Of a DNA stretch of 64,000 nucleotides, positions 45,591-56,250 are shown piece after piece; the first letter of the stretch is position 1; every line of letters starts with the position of its first letter. A program made the position numbers and the translations under genes. Source of the DNA: Ephemerocybe angulata (taxonomy: Eukaryota; Basidiomycota; Agaricomycetes; Agaricales; Psathyrellaceae); NCBI GenBank assembly GCA_013368325.1, contig JAACJK010000167.1, positions 496,001 to 560,000 on the forward strand, given 5' to 3'. The notes beneath the pieces were generated by a model that searched no databases, was not told the DNA's origin, and saw nothing but the letters and a program-made list of their open reading frames with translations.

Positions 45591-46235
45591 GCCCGTATGA
45601 CTCGCCTACTACCGTCATATCCTCTGCAGCACCTGTTCGGCGGGCATGCTGACGGGTGTCGATCCCGCGTTGTCAGGCCTTCTTGTGCAACAGGTCCAAA
45701 CATGGCTGGCAGGAGTTGGATAAAGGGCTGCTCTAACGTTCGTACCTTGCACTGGTATCACCCCCCTTCTCTCTTAATTCACCCCGTTTATCAACCTTAT
45801 TCAACCCATGTAGCCAGATTTACGAGTGAACGCGAGCGACGAGTGGTATATGCATACCTTCTGATCTGGGGGCCGGGGCGAATGAATTGAATTCTCTACT
45901 ACCGAAAATCTGAGCGGCCAATCCAAAGGCTGTGGAAGCGATCATTCCCTGTATGGGGGATTTTTTTGCACTTATAAGTTAAACACCTTGTTGGAGTGTC
46001 CAGGGCTGCCCAGAGGGCCAATATTTTTGATCTGTAAGGCTTCGACCATTGCCTCTTTCAACCTTGAAAGGAGATGGGTAGGTGGATTATTAGGCGCTCG
46101 CAGAGCTTTGGCCATCAATATTGGGTGATGGCGGTCAAGCCAAACACTGACGGCAACTTGCTGGCAGCCTCGAGGTTGGCTTCTTTGTCTTCCACTCTCT
46201 GCTCCTAGCCTCTTACCTTACCCGTCACCCACTCG
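45591..46235. other. Intergenic upstream of F-box-like gene
   Basis: Nothing recognised. It includes the flank of the retroelement relic and, near its right end, the presumed promoter of the 46236 gene. Confidence 0.4.
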
Positions 46236-48002
46236 ATGATAATCAACTACCGTGATAAACTTCCGGTGGAGATATGGCACCACATCTTCGAGATCCAAGC
46301 AGCACAAGCCGAAGCCCACCGCATCCTCGCCGGGGGTTTCAATAGCCCCAACTCTACGCTCAACGCAGACCCATACGCCGTTCCTGAGAACCTCGACTCT
46401 GGAGTGTGCTTCCCATATTCCATAGCAGCAAGCTGCCACTTCTTCGAGAGTGTTCTGGCCAAGATCCCAGCTGCATGGCGCCGCATTCTCGTCTACTTGG
46501 ATGACGATGAGCCTCAAAGAACAATGGAGACGTACGCCGAACGGCTACAGAAGGCAGGGGTCACCGCAACGGACATCCTAATCACTCGAAGGAACTGGCA
46601 CGCCCTCGCCGCTCGACCCAATTCAGCCCCAGAAGTGCCACCCGACCCCGTGGAGGAGGAGAAAGTTCTCAGCATTCTGCCCCTGATATTCCAACTTGCC
46701 CCTTCCGCCGCGTCCTTGACCATACGCACCATTAGCGGAGACTCTCTCCCACATATCAATCACTTCACCGGTCGCTCGTATCCGGATTTGCACACCCTTG
46801 TGCTGGACAGTCTTATCCGAGGGACAGGAACGCTACTCCCTTATGAAATTCCCAAGCCCGACGACGCCTTGGAGGTTTTACTACCTTCAGCCCACATTCT
46901 GACACTCTCGGGCCCAAACTTCGGGTATCTCTACCAAAACCCAGCTTGGAAAGCTTGGTACCTCACAACCCGACCAACTCGCGACCTTCCTCGCTTTACA
47001 AAGTTGCGTGTCTCTCATTGGAGGACAGAAGACGGGTACACCAGCACAAACGAGTGCGTCCTTAACACGAAACAGTTCTTCGAGGCGTTCTTCGCCGGAT
47101 GCTACCGTGAAGCCGAGCTTGCCCACATGGACTGCGTCAGGTATCCGATCGATGGCGACGACATGGACTCCCCCCAGTACGACTTTATGATGCTGGAAGA
47201 CGTGTCCCTGGATTGCTTTCATAGCTATCTAGAGTGCATTACAGACATATGGGCAGAAGATGAACAGGATCGTTTCGCCGAATTCACCCATAAATTCGTC
47301 AACTGCACATTTCGGGCTGATCCAGGGCACCGGCATTGGCACCTCAATCCGTCAGCTGGCATACTCGGAGACTCCATCGTGTTGGTTAATATGTCCGATG
47401 AAAACTCAATTAAGGCTTGTCTCGACCTCGCAGCGGAGGATGTATTTGGGCTGTGGGTTTCGGACTCGCCAGGGTTCACCGACTCTCTCCTTAGAGGTCT
47501 AGGGCATGAAGATCGCCTTCGTCCAGGTGATCTCCGTCGAACCCGCAGAATCCTCAACCTGCGATCTCTATACCTCAACGATTGCCCTCAAATATCAATG
47601 GGTTCGCTACGCAGACTCGTTGAGGACCGCAACGTAGGATGGACCTTTGAAGCAGAGGAGGATCCGGAAGAGCACTGCCCACCCTCCGAGTTCGAAGAGC
47701 TTATGTCAAAATTCTACTCAGAAATAATGTACGGCGATGATGACATCTGGGGAGAAACCTTGGAAAGGGACGCCGAGGACGACCCGAACGACCCGGATTA
47801 CCTCCCCGACGACGAGCACTCCGACGACTCACTTTCAGACGAGGACACCGACTCAGACTTCATACATGGATACAGTACCCTCCGGAAGGTCGTGTTGTCT
47901 GGAAGGATGCCTGATGTAACGGAGGACGATATCAACTGGTTCGAAGAACGAGGTGTATCACTGGAGATTCTATCTGACCCAACTCACTTTGTGATTCCAT
48001 GA
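46236..48002 (+). CDS. F-box-like protein, single exon
   Basis: A 588-codon intronless gene. The N-terminus (DKLPVEIWHHIFEIQAAQAE) fits the F-box-like motif at the start of many agaricomycete proteins, with LLPLIFQLAP-type leucine-rich segments further on (LVLDSLI, LNLRSLYLNDC) suggesting degenerate LRRs. The C-terminal part is strongly acidic (DDEHSDDSLSDEDTDSD). By family it would be a substrate adaptor of an SCF ubiquitin ligase; partners unknown. A decayed copy of its 3' end lies just downstream at 48112-48225. Confidence 0.65.
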   Translation: MIINYRDKLPVEIWHHIFEIQAAQAEAHRILAGGFNSPNSTLNADPYAVPENLDSGVCFPYSIAASCHFFESVLAKIPAAWRRILVYLDDDEPQRTMETYAERLQKAGVTATDILITRRNWHALAARPNSAPEVPPDPVEEEKVLSILPLIFQLAPSAASLTIRTISGDSLPHINHFTGRSYPDLHTLVLDSLIRGTGTLLPYEIPKPDDALEVLLPSAHILTLSGPNFGYLYQNPAWKAWYLTTRPTRDLPRFTKLRVSHWRTEDGYTSTNECVLNTKQFFEAFFAGCYREAELAHMDCVRYPIDGDDMDSPQYDFMMLEDVSLDCFHSYLECITDIWAEDEQDRFAEFTHKFVNCTFRADPGHRHWHLNPSAGILGDSIVLVNMSDENSIKACLDLAAEDVFGLWVSDSPGFTDSLLRGLGHEDRLRPGDLRRTRRILNLRSLYLNDCPQISMGSLRRLVEDRNVGWTFEAEEDPEEHCPPSEFEELMSKFYSEIMYGDDDIWGETLERDAEDDPNDPDYLPDDEHSDDSLSDEDTDSDFIHGYSTLRKVVLSGRMPDVTEDDINWFEERGVSLEILSDPTHFVIP

Positions 48003-48111
48003 GCATGGTTTCTTTGTATTGACTGTAGACGGCACTGTTCAAACTGTATCCAATGTTTTCAGCGAATACATAAGAACGGGCGAGAGAGTGTTTGGTAAAG
48101 GCCTGAGTTCT

Positions 48112-48225
48112 GCCTGGCAGAATATCTGAAGTAACGGAGGATTATATCCGAAGCTGGCTCGAAGAGTGTAGCGCTCGGTCCGACGCGACACTGTGACACT
48201 TTGCGATTCCACGAATCATGTGTTC
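48112..48225 (+). pseudogene. Duplicated 3' tail of the F-box-like gene
   Basis: Sequence around GAAGTAACGGAGGA, CTCGAAGAG and TTTGCGATTCCA parallels the last ~100 nt of the 46236-48002 gene (GATGTAACGGAGGA, TTCGAAGAA, TTTGTGATTCCATGA) with substitutions and indels. No open frame is preserved. A short tandem duplication is the simplest reading. Confidence 0.45.
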
Positions 48226-48327
48226 TTAACTGCTGTAGATAACGATATATCTTTATCCATTGTGTATACCTTGAAACATAGGAACGATTAAAAACGCATC
48301 CAAGAAACAGAGGAAAATATCGCACCT

Positions 48328-50122
48328 CTACTTTCCCCCAATTCGAGGTGTCTTCAAGATCGTCACATCCCCACCACTCTCCGTCTCCCTCTTCAACTCA
48401 CTCTCCATCACCGCCTTAATCATCTCACTCCCCATCCTCCCCGCCTCCTCAAACCTCTGCTCAAAGAACGCCCTCGTCTCCTCAAACCTCCTCCTATAAA
48501 CCTCAAAATTCCCAAAACTCACACACTGACTCCACCCCCTCGCCGCCACCACAAACTCCAAATCATCCGACCGATGCCAGCTATCCTCCAGCGCCGAGCG
48601 GATCGCAGACTGCAACAGGGCCTCCGACAAGAAAAGGTGCTCCGCAACACCCAAAAACAACCTGAACAGCGGCGTCGCAGCGACAGACAGGTGGTGGTAG
48701 GGGTTAATCCCGAGATGCGCCCAGCAGTCCACCATGGCGAGGAGCGAGAGGTGCGAGTTCGGACGGTACTTCGAGGGCGGCAACAGGTGGTGCGAGGCGG
48801 GGAGGGGGAACGCCGACCCGCCTGAAGGCGTCGACGCTGGGGCAGGGCTGGGCGGGTTCACAGTTCCCAAACTAAACCGGTCGAGCAGTTCCGCAGAAAG
48901 CAATATAGGCTGTCGAGGGGCAGCGCTTCCCCCAACGAGGTTGCGTTCCGCAAAGTAATCCCCAAACACAGTATCCCTCCCCCATTCTACGCGCTCCTGC
49001 AGCTTCCGCACCGCCTCTTCGCTCCCCGCCCCGCCCTGGAGCATGAGCTTGAAGAGCTCGCTCGAGCTCTTCGCGTACTGGTCGATCTGGATGCGCGCGC
49101 TTGGGTTGAGGATGGCGAGGCCGGCGTAGACGTGCCATGCGTTCGAGTAGATGCGGAGGGTGAGGTTGACTTTCACGGTCTCGATGCCGCCGACGTAGAG
49201 GCCTTGTTCCCAAGGGTAGGCACTTGCTGAGGCCCATGCTGTACCCATGCTGCGGTCGCAGTCAGTGGAAGGTTGGATAGGAATAGGAGGGTGTTTGCAT
49301 ACCTTAAGAAGGCTGCATGCGTGACGGCTTGAGTGTTGGCCGTTACAGAGTCGTGTTCCTCGTAGCTGAGATACACGAAGCGTGAGCGGAGGCAGGAGAG
49401 GATAGATTCGACCAAGGTGAGAGCCTCGTCTGTCGCTCGATGCTTAATTAGAATCTGGCAGAGAATGAGAGGATTTAATTGAAGAATGGAAGGTGTTCTT
49501 ACCAGAGGCTGGCCAACGGGGCTAACAGTGGGCCCATGAAGTGAATGGCAGGAAACAATGTGGACATCTGCAGGTAGATGCTTTTCGAACGCGACCTTTT
49601 CCGGCGCCTTCACAGATGTTTGACCAGCGACAATAGAATGGACCTTGGTCGCTTTGATAGGTCAGCCAACTGGACTTGGATATCTGAGGCGACATACAAG
49701 GGCCGTACTGTGCTACCACCCGGTCAATGAACTCTGCTTCCACCGAATACATGATGAAATCCGAAGATCGGGCAACCGCATGACCGTCCTTCATTGGGGT
49801 GATATTAGGAGAATCTGCAGGACCATCAGTGACAGAAAGGTAGTATATCTGAAGGAGGGACGTACTTGCATAGTCGGCCTTGAGCTGGTCGTACTTTTCG
49901 GGTAGATCGCAGACATGGATCCTATTGAACTAATGAGCGACCCAAAAACACCGTCGTGTGATCGAAACAGAACGACTTTTTCCAACCAGCCTGGTCAAAA
50001 TACTTGGCGTACATCCTTCCCATCGCCCCCATGCCGATGAGGCCAATGGTGGGCTGCTCATCGTAGGGCGACGACGACGAGACGTCCGGGGCGACGTTCA
50101 GCGGGAGATGATGGGCGTTCAT
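48328..50122 (-). CDS. TYR1: Prephenate dehydrogenase (tyrosine biosynthesis)
   Basis: NAD(P)-dependent oxidative decarboxylase converting prephenate to 4-hydroxyphenylpyruvate. The Rossmann start is PTIGLIGMGAMGRMYAKYF (GxGxxG), followed by an exon coding IHVCDLPEKYDQLKADY, then FIMYSVEAEFIDRVVAQYGP, KVHSIVAGQTSVKAPEKVAF, HIVSCHSLHGPTVSPVGQPL, FVYLSYEEHDSVTANTQAVT and a long C-terminal dimerisation/catalytic exon (MGTAWASASAYPWEQGLYVG onward). Six short introns. I chose ATG 50122. Only 42 nt separate this start from the start of the SPO7-like gene on the other strand. Confidence 0.94.
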
Positions 50123-50128
50123 GATCAA

Positions 50129-50134
50129 CACGTG
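50129..50134. promoter_or_regulatory. CACGTG E-box in the TYR1/SPO7 divergent gap
   Basis: The palindrome CACGTG lies inside the 42-nt gap between two divergent start codons. It is the core site of bHLH factors such as Cbf1. In so small a gap it must lie in or near both 5' leaders; function is inferred only from motif and position. Confidence 0.4.
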
Positions 50135-50164
50135 CGGCGCACGGCTTGACCAGCGACGTGCTCG

Positions 50165-51281
50165 ATGCCTCCGCGCACCAACGACAATACCGCCTACCGC
50201 GATGTCCTCATGTTCGAGGAGCGTCTCAAGACCACCGCTGTGAGTCTCCAGCGGAGGAAGGCGAGATACCAGTGTATGTGTCCGCCAGACTGTGGTACAC
50301 CCGCGTTTCGCTGACTGTGTGCAGTCTTTCTGGCTCAGCTGGTCCTGGTCATCGCAGTGCTACTATGCGAAGTCTTGCTGCCTCCAGACACCTCGATTCT
50401 CGTCATCCCATATAGGATGACTCTCCAGTACTTCATAGGCCCGGCAGCCGACGAGATTAAGCTTCACCCGTACATTGCCACAGGCATGCTCTTCGTCGCA
50501 GTGACTACTCTACTACTCTTCTTCGCCAGCGGGATGTACTCGGAGAAGATCGCATACGCAAACAAGTGAGTCTTCCAGACGCCTCCCCGTATTCACATTA
50601 ACGCGTCGCAGGTACGTTCCGCACGCGAACCGCGCTCTCCGATCCTTCAATATGGTTCTGAACGTCCGCAAACCATCACTGCGAAGCAAGTTCGCATGGA
50701 ACCCTATAAACTTCTTCTTCCCCCGGCCCCCACAACCATCCGACTCATCAGCCCGCACCCCGTCGCCGTCCAGGTCTGCACGATCACGCTCCTCCTCCGT
50801 GTCTCGGCCCATGGCCTCCCTCCCCCCAGCCTCCAATCCCCGCGGCGAGCTCGTATTCTCCTCCCGGGTCGACAAGAGCTTCCGAGACGGCTACGAACGC
50901 TACCGATCGGCATTCGAGCGAAAGCGGGCGGAGAAAGCGCGAGCAGAGGCGCGCAAGACGTGGTGGGGGCGCCTCTTGTACCGGGAACTGGAACCCGCAC
51001 CCACACCTGCTCCCGGACAGCCCCAGGCTGGGCGCAGCGTCTCTGCGAGCAGCACCTCGTCGAACCGGGGCCGTGGAGGTGGGACGCAGTCGAGGAGTGC
51101 GACGCCTCCGACGAGCAGCCCCCTCATGATGAAAGGTCGCGACCGGAGCAGATCCCCCCCGAGCACCCCGTCTCCGCCCGGCACTCCACGTCGGGAGCGG
51201 AGGCGTAGAGAGGAGGGAGAGGTCAGTATGCGGACATTAGCTATCGAAAAGAGTTTCGAGCATAGCCAAGCTCAGCGATAA
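50165..51281 (+). CDS. SPO7: Spo7-like nuclear envelope phosphatase regulatory subunit
   Basis: Probable ER/nuclear-membrane partner of the Nem1 phosphatase that activates lipin (Pah1). It starts MPPRTNDNTAYRDVLMFEER, then LKTTAVSLQRRKARYQ; after intron 1 comes a first membrane span (FLAQLVLVIAVLLCEVLL), a luminal loop, and a second span (MLFVAVTTLLLFFASGMY), followed after intron 2 by KYVPHANRALRSFNMVLNV, which fits the conserved post-membrane segment. The C-terminal half is Ser/Arg/Pro-rich and disordered. Two introns, near 50275-50325 and 50567-50611. The identification rests on topology and the NRALRSFNM motif, so it is good but not certain. Confidence 0.78.
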
Positions 51282-51299
51282 CTGTACAACATATAGATC

Positions 51300-52140
51300 A
51301 CCGTAATTTGATTGGCATCAATTGCACGACCACCATGAGCGAACTTGAAAGCGATCGCGATTGTCGAGCAAGCACGGACGAGGAGGATCTATAGCCCTGG
51401 CTTTCTGCAAGTTCTTCAATCAAGTCGGCGAGGAGGGGCTCAAAGGAGGAGGTCGTGCACCTCCAGGCGCCCATGGGGCTGGAGGCTTCGAGGGCGGCGG
51501 ACCCACCTTCACTTTCACGAGCGCAGGTCCCGGGGGCGGCTTCAGCCTGGCGACCCCAACAAGATATTCGAGTGAGTACTTACCCAAGCACCCTTCCATC
51601 CATCTCCACCAAATACTGACGACCCTTCCCTACAGTCTACAGAGTGATGTTTGGAGCAGAAGGCACGTTCGGCGGCATGGGAGGCATGGGTGGTATGGGC
51701 GATAGAAGCCACCGCGCATCCATGATCGAAGGACCCGACAATGACTACGCATCCCCCTCTCCTTCGGTAGAATGCCCGGCGCTTCCCGTCTCCCCACCGC
51801 GTCCTATTCCTACTCCGGGTCCCCCAGCTTCTCGACCTGGCCGCCCCCACCGCGCCAACGCCGTAGCCAGGCGCGCAGGCCGCTTCGGCGGCCAAAGAAG
51901 CACTCAGACCCGCGGAGGTCACGAAGCTGCCCCAAGTTTCATTGCGGGACCTGCGTAACAGTGCTACTAGACGCTCGAAAGTCGGGCGGAAGCTCTTGGA
52001 TGGGCGCACGGAGGAGAGAAGGTGCTCGAAATTCAGATCCATCTGGTGTGGAAGCGCGGCACCAAGGTCCGCATCCCGAAAGCAGGGAACGTGGTGGGCG
52101 CCGGTGCGCTAGGTACTTTTGTTGCTGATGGTATGTCGAA
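51300..52140 (+). pseudogene. DnaJ (Sis1/DNAJB type) pseudogene joined to a membrane-protein gene fragment
   Basis: The first ~120 nt (TTGATTGGCATCAAT...GACCACCATGAGCGA) are a decayed copy of the 5' region of the gene at 56851. From about 51430 the sequence becomes Sis1-like: GEEGLKGGGRAPPGAHGAGG, FTFTSAGPGGG, then in a shifted frame GDPNKIFE before an intron; later VSLRDLRNSATRRSKVGRKL and LLDGRTEE, another frameshift, and EKVLEIQIHLVWKRGTKVRI plus PKAGN, the client-binding domain. The J domain is absent, at least two frameshifts are needed, and the C-terminus is cut off. Confidence 0.78.
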
Positions 52141-52689
52141 AGCCCCCCGCATTTTCTTTGATGAGTACTGACTTGCATTGTAGCTTCGATATTTACGACA
52201 TAAGCAGCTCCCTCCTCTACTTCTACCCCATCACCGTCCTTCCCCCCACATCACCCCACTGCACTACCCACCGTGACCATGACCGCAGCTGAGCCCGTCC
52301 TATCCCTGCCCACCCCTTCGCAACCCCAATTCTTGCTGCGCCCATTACCATATACGTGTACCGTTTCCTCAGCACCCCACATCAGCCATTACGGGTAGGT
52401 CCTACCACCATTCACGATCCCGCTGCGCAGCTAGATTACCGCCGTCTTCCACTACATACCACCAGCACAGAAAGAGCTTGTGGTTTCGATACACCCCCAG
52501 GGCATGGAGCACAGGGAGGCTACAAGGGAAACCGGCTTCGGAGATCGAAGGACCTCTAAGCCACTAGAGCGTGCGATCAAAGCAACGAGGAGGGGATACC
52601 TGCATCGCACGAGCTGAGCTACGCGATATCATTTGAATCGTGAAGCACTGTCCGAGACTCTGGGGCAACTAAAATCGAGATTCGATAGT
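52141..52689. other. Intergenic, nothing recognised
   Basis: Flank of the DnaJ pseudogene and 3' side of the next gene. CT- and AC-rich stretches, no gene. Confidence 0.45.
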
Positions 52690-54024
52690 TTAGAGATCAT
52701 ATACGGGAAATGTTATCGATACGGCTACTAGTAATCGACCTGTCTGACCAGTCCGAGCAAGTTTAGCGGATGCTTCCTCAGAGAGCTGGTCGATGACTGC
52801 CTCGGTCTCGTGCGTGTCCCATAACTCCAATTCGTCAGCGTAGAAATCACGCTGGATCACGAACTCGAGCTTGACCTGAAGTCGGTTAAACTTATTGGCT
52901 AGGCCGGAGAGGTATTCGTCAAGGAACGACCATTCTTCAGTGTCCGGGAGAATGGAAAGAGAATGGTCATTGACCACTTTGCAGGTTGCTGTGAGAATGT
53001 CGATTTGCAGGGACAGTGATTCTAAGACCTCCAAATTATTCGACCCGTACTTGGAAAGGGTCATTCTCATGTCCTGCACAAACTCAGAGCAGCAGAAATA
53101 GAGAGGCTCCCCGATGGCCCCGCAACTGTAGGAAACCACTCCAATGTCGAGATGTTTGACTTGAGGAAGCAAAAATATGTCATCTTCATCAGCTGCACTC
53201 TGTGTAAGTAATTCCATCGCCAAGGAGAAACAGAGGGAGGGACTAGTACTTGACTTACCAGGGCTATTGTGCACACGAAGTACGATTCTTTCCACTGTCC
53301 CACGACATGCACGAAGGATTTCTCTGCACGTAATCCAACTTTCGGATGAGACGCAGCAGTCCATTCGAAATGTCTTCAGGTGGGAAAACAAGCTTGGACT
53401 TGCATGGGCGAGGGTCTGAACGTACCCTCCAGACTCAGCCACCACAACTAGCTCAGTCAACTTGGTGGTAGAAGCAAATGTTCTTGTGTCTGCGCCAGGT
53501 GTTCCCAGCATGCGCTCTAAACGCAAGCTCCTGAGGGACGGCGAAGAGAAAATAACTTGGCTTGGGACGGCCCAGAGACCCTTGATGGCTACTTCGTATA
53601 TGTCGGGCTGCAAGAGACACTCCGCAATCGCATCTGCAACCCGCTTCGGGATCCATTCCCAGCGAAAGCTACGGGTTGCAGAGTCGGTAAGTTGGACGGA
53701 CGATAGAGATGTGAGGCGTTGGAGTACGGGCGGTAGATTTTCTATGAAGAGTGTCTCCTTGTAAAGGTTCATTCGGATGTTAATGGATTTGACACAGGAG
53801 GCCAGGGTTTCGTTCTTCCCGAATAATATGCGGAGATTTCGGAGCCGTTCCATCGGTTCTATCGCGTTAGAGCCATATCCGAGATTAATATGCTTGAATA
53901 TGCGCCGCCTTGCTCGAAAAGCGCATTGCTTCGATACCAAGGACAAGGAGTGAAGCGTGGGCAGCGAGTCTTCGGCCTCGTCCATTATTAGGTCCAGCAG
54001 TTCAGGGGGTAAGTGAGGCTGCAT
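52690..54024 (-). CDS. F-box-like protein
   Basis: The N-terminus MQPHLPPELLDLIMDEAEDS followed by LHSLSLVSKQCAFRARRRIF is a typical F-box-like opening, with later leucine-rich segments (LASCVKSINIRMNL, LRSLRLERMLG, LKTFRMDCC). A 60-nt stretch (GTAAGT to ACACAG, near 53200-53262) is in frame but has perfect intron borders, so the mature protein is probably about 424 rather than 444 residues. Expected role: substrate receptor of an SCF ubiquitin ligase. Agaricomycetes carry hundreds of such genes. Confidence 0.65.
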   Translation of the reverse strand: MQPHLPPELLDLIMDEAEDSLPTLHSLSLVSKQCAFRARRRIFKHINLGYGSNAIEPMERLRNLRILFGKNETLASCVKSINIRMNLYKETLFIENLPPVLQRLTSLSSVQLTDSATRSFRWEWIPKRVADAIAECLLQPDIYEVAIKGLWAVPSQVIFSSPSLRSLRLERMLGTPGADTRTFASTTKLTELVVVAESGGYVQTLAHASPSLFSHLKTFRMDCCVSSESWITCREILRACRGTVERIVLRVHNSPGKSSTSPSLCFSLAMELLTQSAADEDDIFLLPQVKHLDIGVVSYSCGAIGEPLYFCCSEFVQDMRMTLSKYGSNNLEVLESLSLQIDILTATCKVVNDHSLSILPDTEEWSFLDEYLSGLANKFNRLQVKLEFVIQRDFYADELELWDTHETEAVIDQLSEEASAKLARTGQTGRLLVAVSITFPVYDL

Positions 54025-54185
54025 TTCGTGAAGAGTTGGAAAGAAGATGGCAGGGAGCTACAGTGTGAGGTGGTGTTGTGGTTGAGAGCAAGCTGCAAAA
54101 GGTTCATTGATCGTGCTTAGGCTTGTCTCAGGTCACTTGTTTCACTCGATTCTTCGTTGATACGACATTGACTTCGATTTTCTAG
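54025..54185. other. Short intergenic gap
   Basis: Ends in GATTTTCTAG, which served as the acceptor of an intron in the original CCT3 gene from which the following fragment came. No other feature seen. Confidence 0.45.
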
Positions 54186-54484
54186 GCGAAGCATGCGAAC
54201 GGCGAGTGCTCCTGGGGTGTGAGCGGTGATACTGGCAAGATCTTCGACATGAAAGAGTATGGCCTGTACGAGAGCGCGAGCGTCAAGATCCAGACTCTCA
54301 AGACCGATATCGAGGTGCGTTCTCTTTCCATACTTCCCGTCCTCCTTTCATTGACGATTCCCCGTCTTCTATTCATTCGTTATAGGCTTCGCGCATGATT
54401 TTGCGCGTGGACGACGTGCAGGCTGTGAAGAAGGATCGGGAGGGTGAACAGGCCCCGAACCCTGAGGATATGCAGCCTGAGTAG
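54186..54484 (+). pseudogene. Orphan C-terminal fragment of chaperonin subunit CCT3
   Basis: Two exons survive: AKHANGECSWGVSGDTGKIF with DMKEYGLYESASVKIQTLKT, then after a GTGCGT...TTATAG intron ASRMILRVDDVQAVKKDREG and a stop. This is the end of the TCP-1 gamma subunit; no upstream exons occur, so it is a partial copy. The intron is retained and spliceable, so it arose by DNA duplication rather than retroposition. The frame is still open. Confidence 0.75.
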
Positions 54485-55065
54485 ACGAAGTTCTTTTGAT
54501 GCTTGTGAGGTGGTGCGGACGAAGAAATAGAATTGCTTTCGGATTGTGATATTGGTGGTTCTGGTGAGCACTAAGATCGAGGATTTACCCACTTGTGGGG
54601 AATACATTGATACACTGTCGTTGCCCAGCAAATTGATGTTCTCGAATCGCGGCATTAAGCGCCAGCGCGCCTAAAGTGGACTCGCACTCGCTGGGCAAGG
54701 TTAGCCTTCTAGCATGTGAATCAGCCCTGATAACGTTGCGTCACCACAGGGTTAATTATAGCTTGCTCTTCGCAATCTATCGTCCCTTTGCCTCTACCCC
54801 GATCTCTTGTTTGAGATGACCAGATGACAATGGTCCGCGAATCCTGTATCTAAAAACCCTCCTGATCCACTTCCACCTCCTCTCCCTTTCATTCGACGAC
54901 GCCTGATTCATTCCTGCCTCCTTTCGACTGCGTCGCAGCCCACAGACAATCTCGCCCAGCTATTTTTGCTGCTACTCGATCGATCGGGGTGAGTCGTTCC
55001 GCGGTGGCGGACGATTTGGGACGCGGGCGGCTGACGGGAGGCTGGGAAAGGGGATTATGGAGGTG

Positions 55066-55073
55066 TATATAAG
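55066..55073 (+). promoter_or_regulatory. TATA box of the repeat-array locus, arm B
   Basis: TATATAAG lies about 110 nt before the candidate start codon, followed by a CT-rich leader (CTCTTCTCTTCTTCCCTCG) as in many fungal promoters. Conserved in arm A. Confidence 0.55.
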
Positions 55074-55180
55074 GCCGGGAGGTTGGGCTTCTCTCGCTCA
55101 ACAGTCTCTTCTCTTCTTCCCTCGAGGACCATCATCATCATCAGCATCGTCCTCCTTCGCTGCCTCTCTCGCCTATAGAG

Positions 55181-56250
55181 AATGTTCTTCATCTACGTCT
55201 CGCTTGCTCTCTCGAGGCGGGCTTGCTCCTCCTTGTGCTGCTCGTCATCCGCAGCATCTAGCGGCAAAGCCTAATTACGTCGTGGGCAATTTCTTTCTCT
55301 GACTGCCCGCCGTCCTTGTTGACGCCACCTCCAGACTTCGATGCACTACGCCGTCGGAACACCGCTTTCAGGAGCACTGTGTCCATGTTCTGGGGCTGGG
55401 GTACGTCGACGCTGCGTCTTTCATTTTCAACGAGACTGATCTTCCCGCCCACAGCGCAAACTGACCCTGCGGGGATTCACGCATCCTCAGCTCCAGGGCA
55501 TGGACGCTGGGCCCGTCGACGCCCAACCAACACTCGGACTCACCTCGTAATCGACGCCAATCCGGACGCTTTCGGCCTTCAGGAACACCGCGTCCATGTT
55601 CTGGGGCTGGGGTACGTAGCCGCTGCATTTCTCATTTCAACGACGCTAACATCCCGTCCCGCCCACAGCGCAAACTGACCCTGCGGGGATTCACGCATCC
55701 TCGGCTCCAGTACGTGGACGCTGGGCCCGTCCTTTATCCTGACGCCCTACAGCGCGAATTTCAACACATCCGAAGGCCAATCCGAACGCTTTCAGGAACA
55801 CCGCGTCCATGTTCTGGGGCTGGGGTGAGTCGCTGCTGCATTGCTCTTTTCAATGACACTAATCTCCCGCCCGACAGCGCAAACTGACCCTGCGGGGATT
55901 CACGCATCCTCAGCTCCAGGACGTGGACGCTGGGCCCGTCCTTTATCCTGACGCCCTACAGCGCGAATTTCAACACATCCGAAGGCCAATCCGAACACTT
56001 TCAGGAACACCACGTCCATGTTCCGGGGCTGGGGTACGTCGACACTGCCAGTGCATCTTTCGTTTTCAACGAGACTAATCTTTCGAGCGCACAGCGCAAA
56101 CTGACCCTGCGGGGATTCACGCATCCTCAGCTCCAGGACATGGACGTCTTCGGCGGCCTGACACGCTCTGGCATCCCGGTATGGGCTCTCATCTTCCCTT
56201 TCCTTGGGTGCACTGGTGTTGACCTTTCTAGCAACTTTGTATTAGTTGGC
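55181..56250 (+). CDS. Repeat-exon gene of unknown function (tentative)
   Basis: A tandem array in which each ~210-nt unit is one exon plus one intron. Markers ACTGACCCTGCGGGGATT occur at about 55459, 55671, 55881 and 56094. All four preceding introns begin GTACGT or GTGAGT, have a CTRAY branch motif (GCTAAC, CACTAAT, GACTAAT, GACTGAT) and end in CAG. Two internal exons read as 52 codons in one frame (LTLRGFTHPQLQDVDAGPVL, YPDALQREFQHI, SGTPRPCSGAG), and the last exon continues in that frame to FGGLTRSGIPVWALIFPFLG and GVDLSSN. The first unit carries a TAA in this frame, and joining the ATG exon in phase is unresolved, so the full product is unclear. It may be a decaying or noncoding spliced locus. 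Confidence 0.35.

Noticed and set aside
55181..56250. Repeat locus as a RiPP or mating-pheromone precursor (the MFWGWG frame looked core-like)
   Set aside because: That frame is not maintained across units, no CaaX end or Kex2-type KR spacers repeat, and another frame has better coding support.
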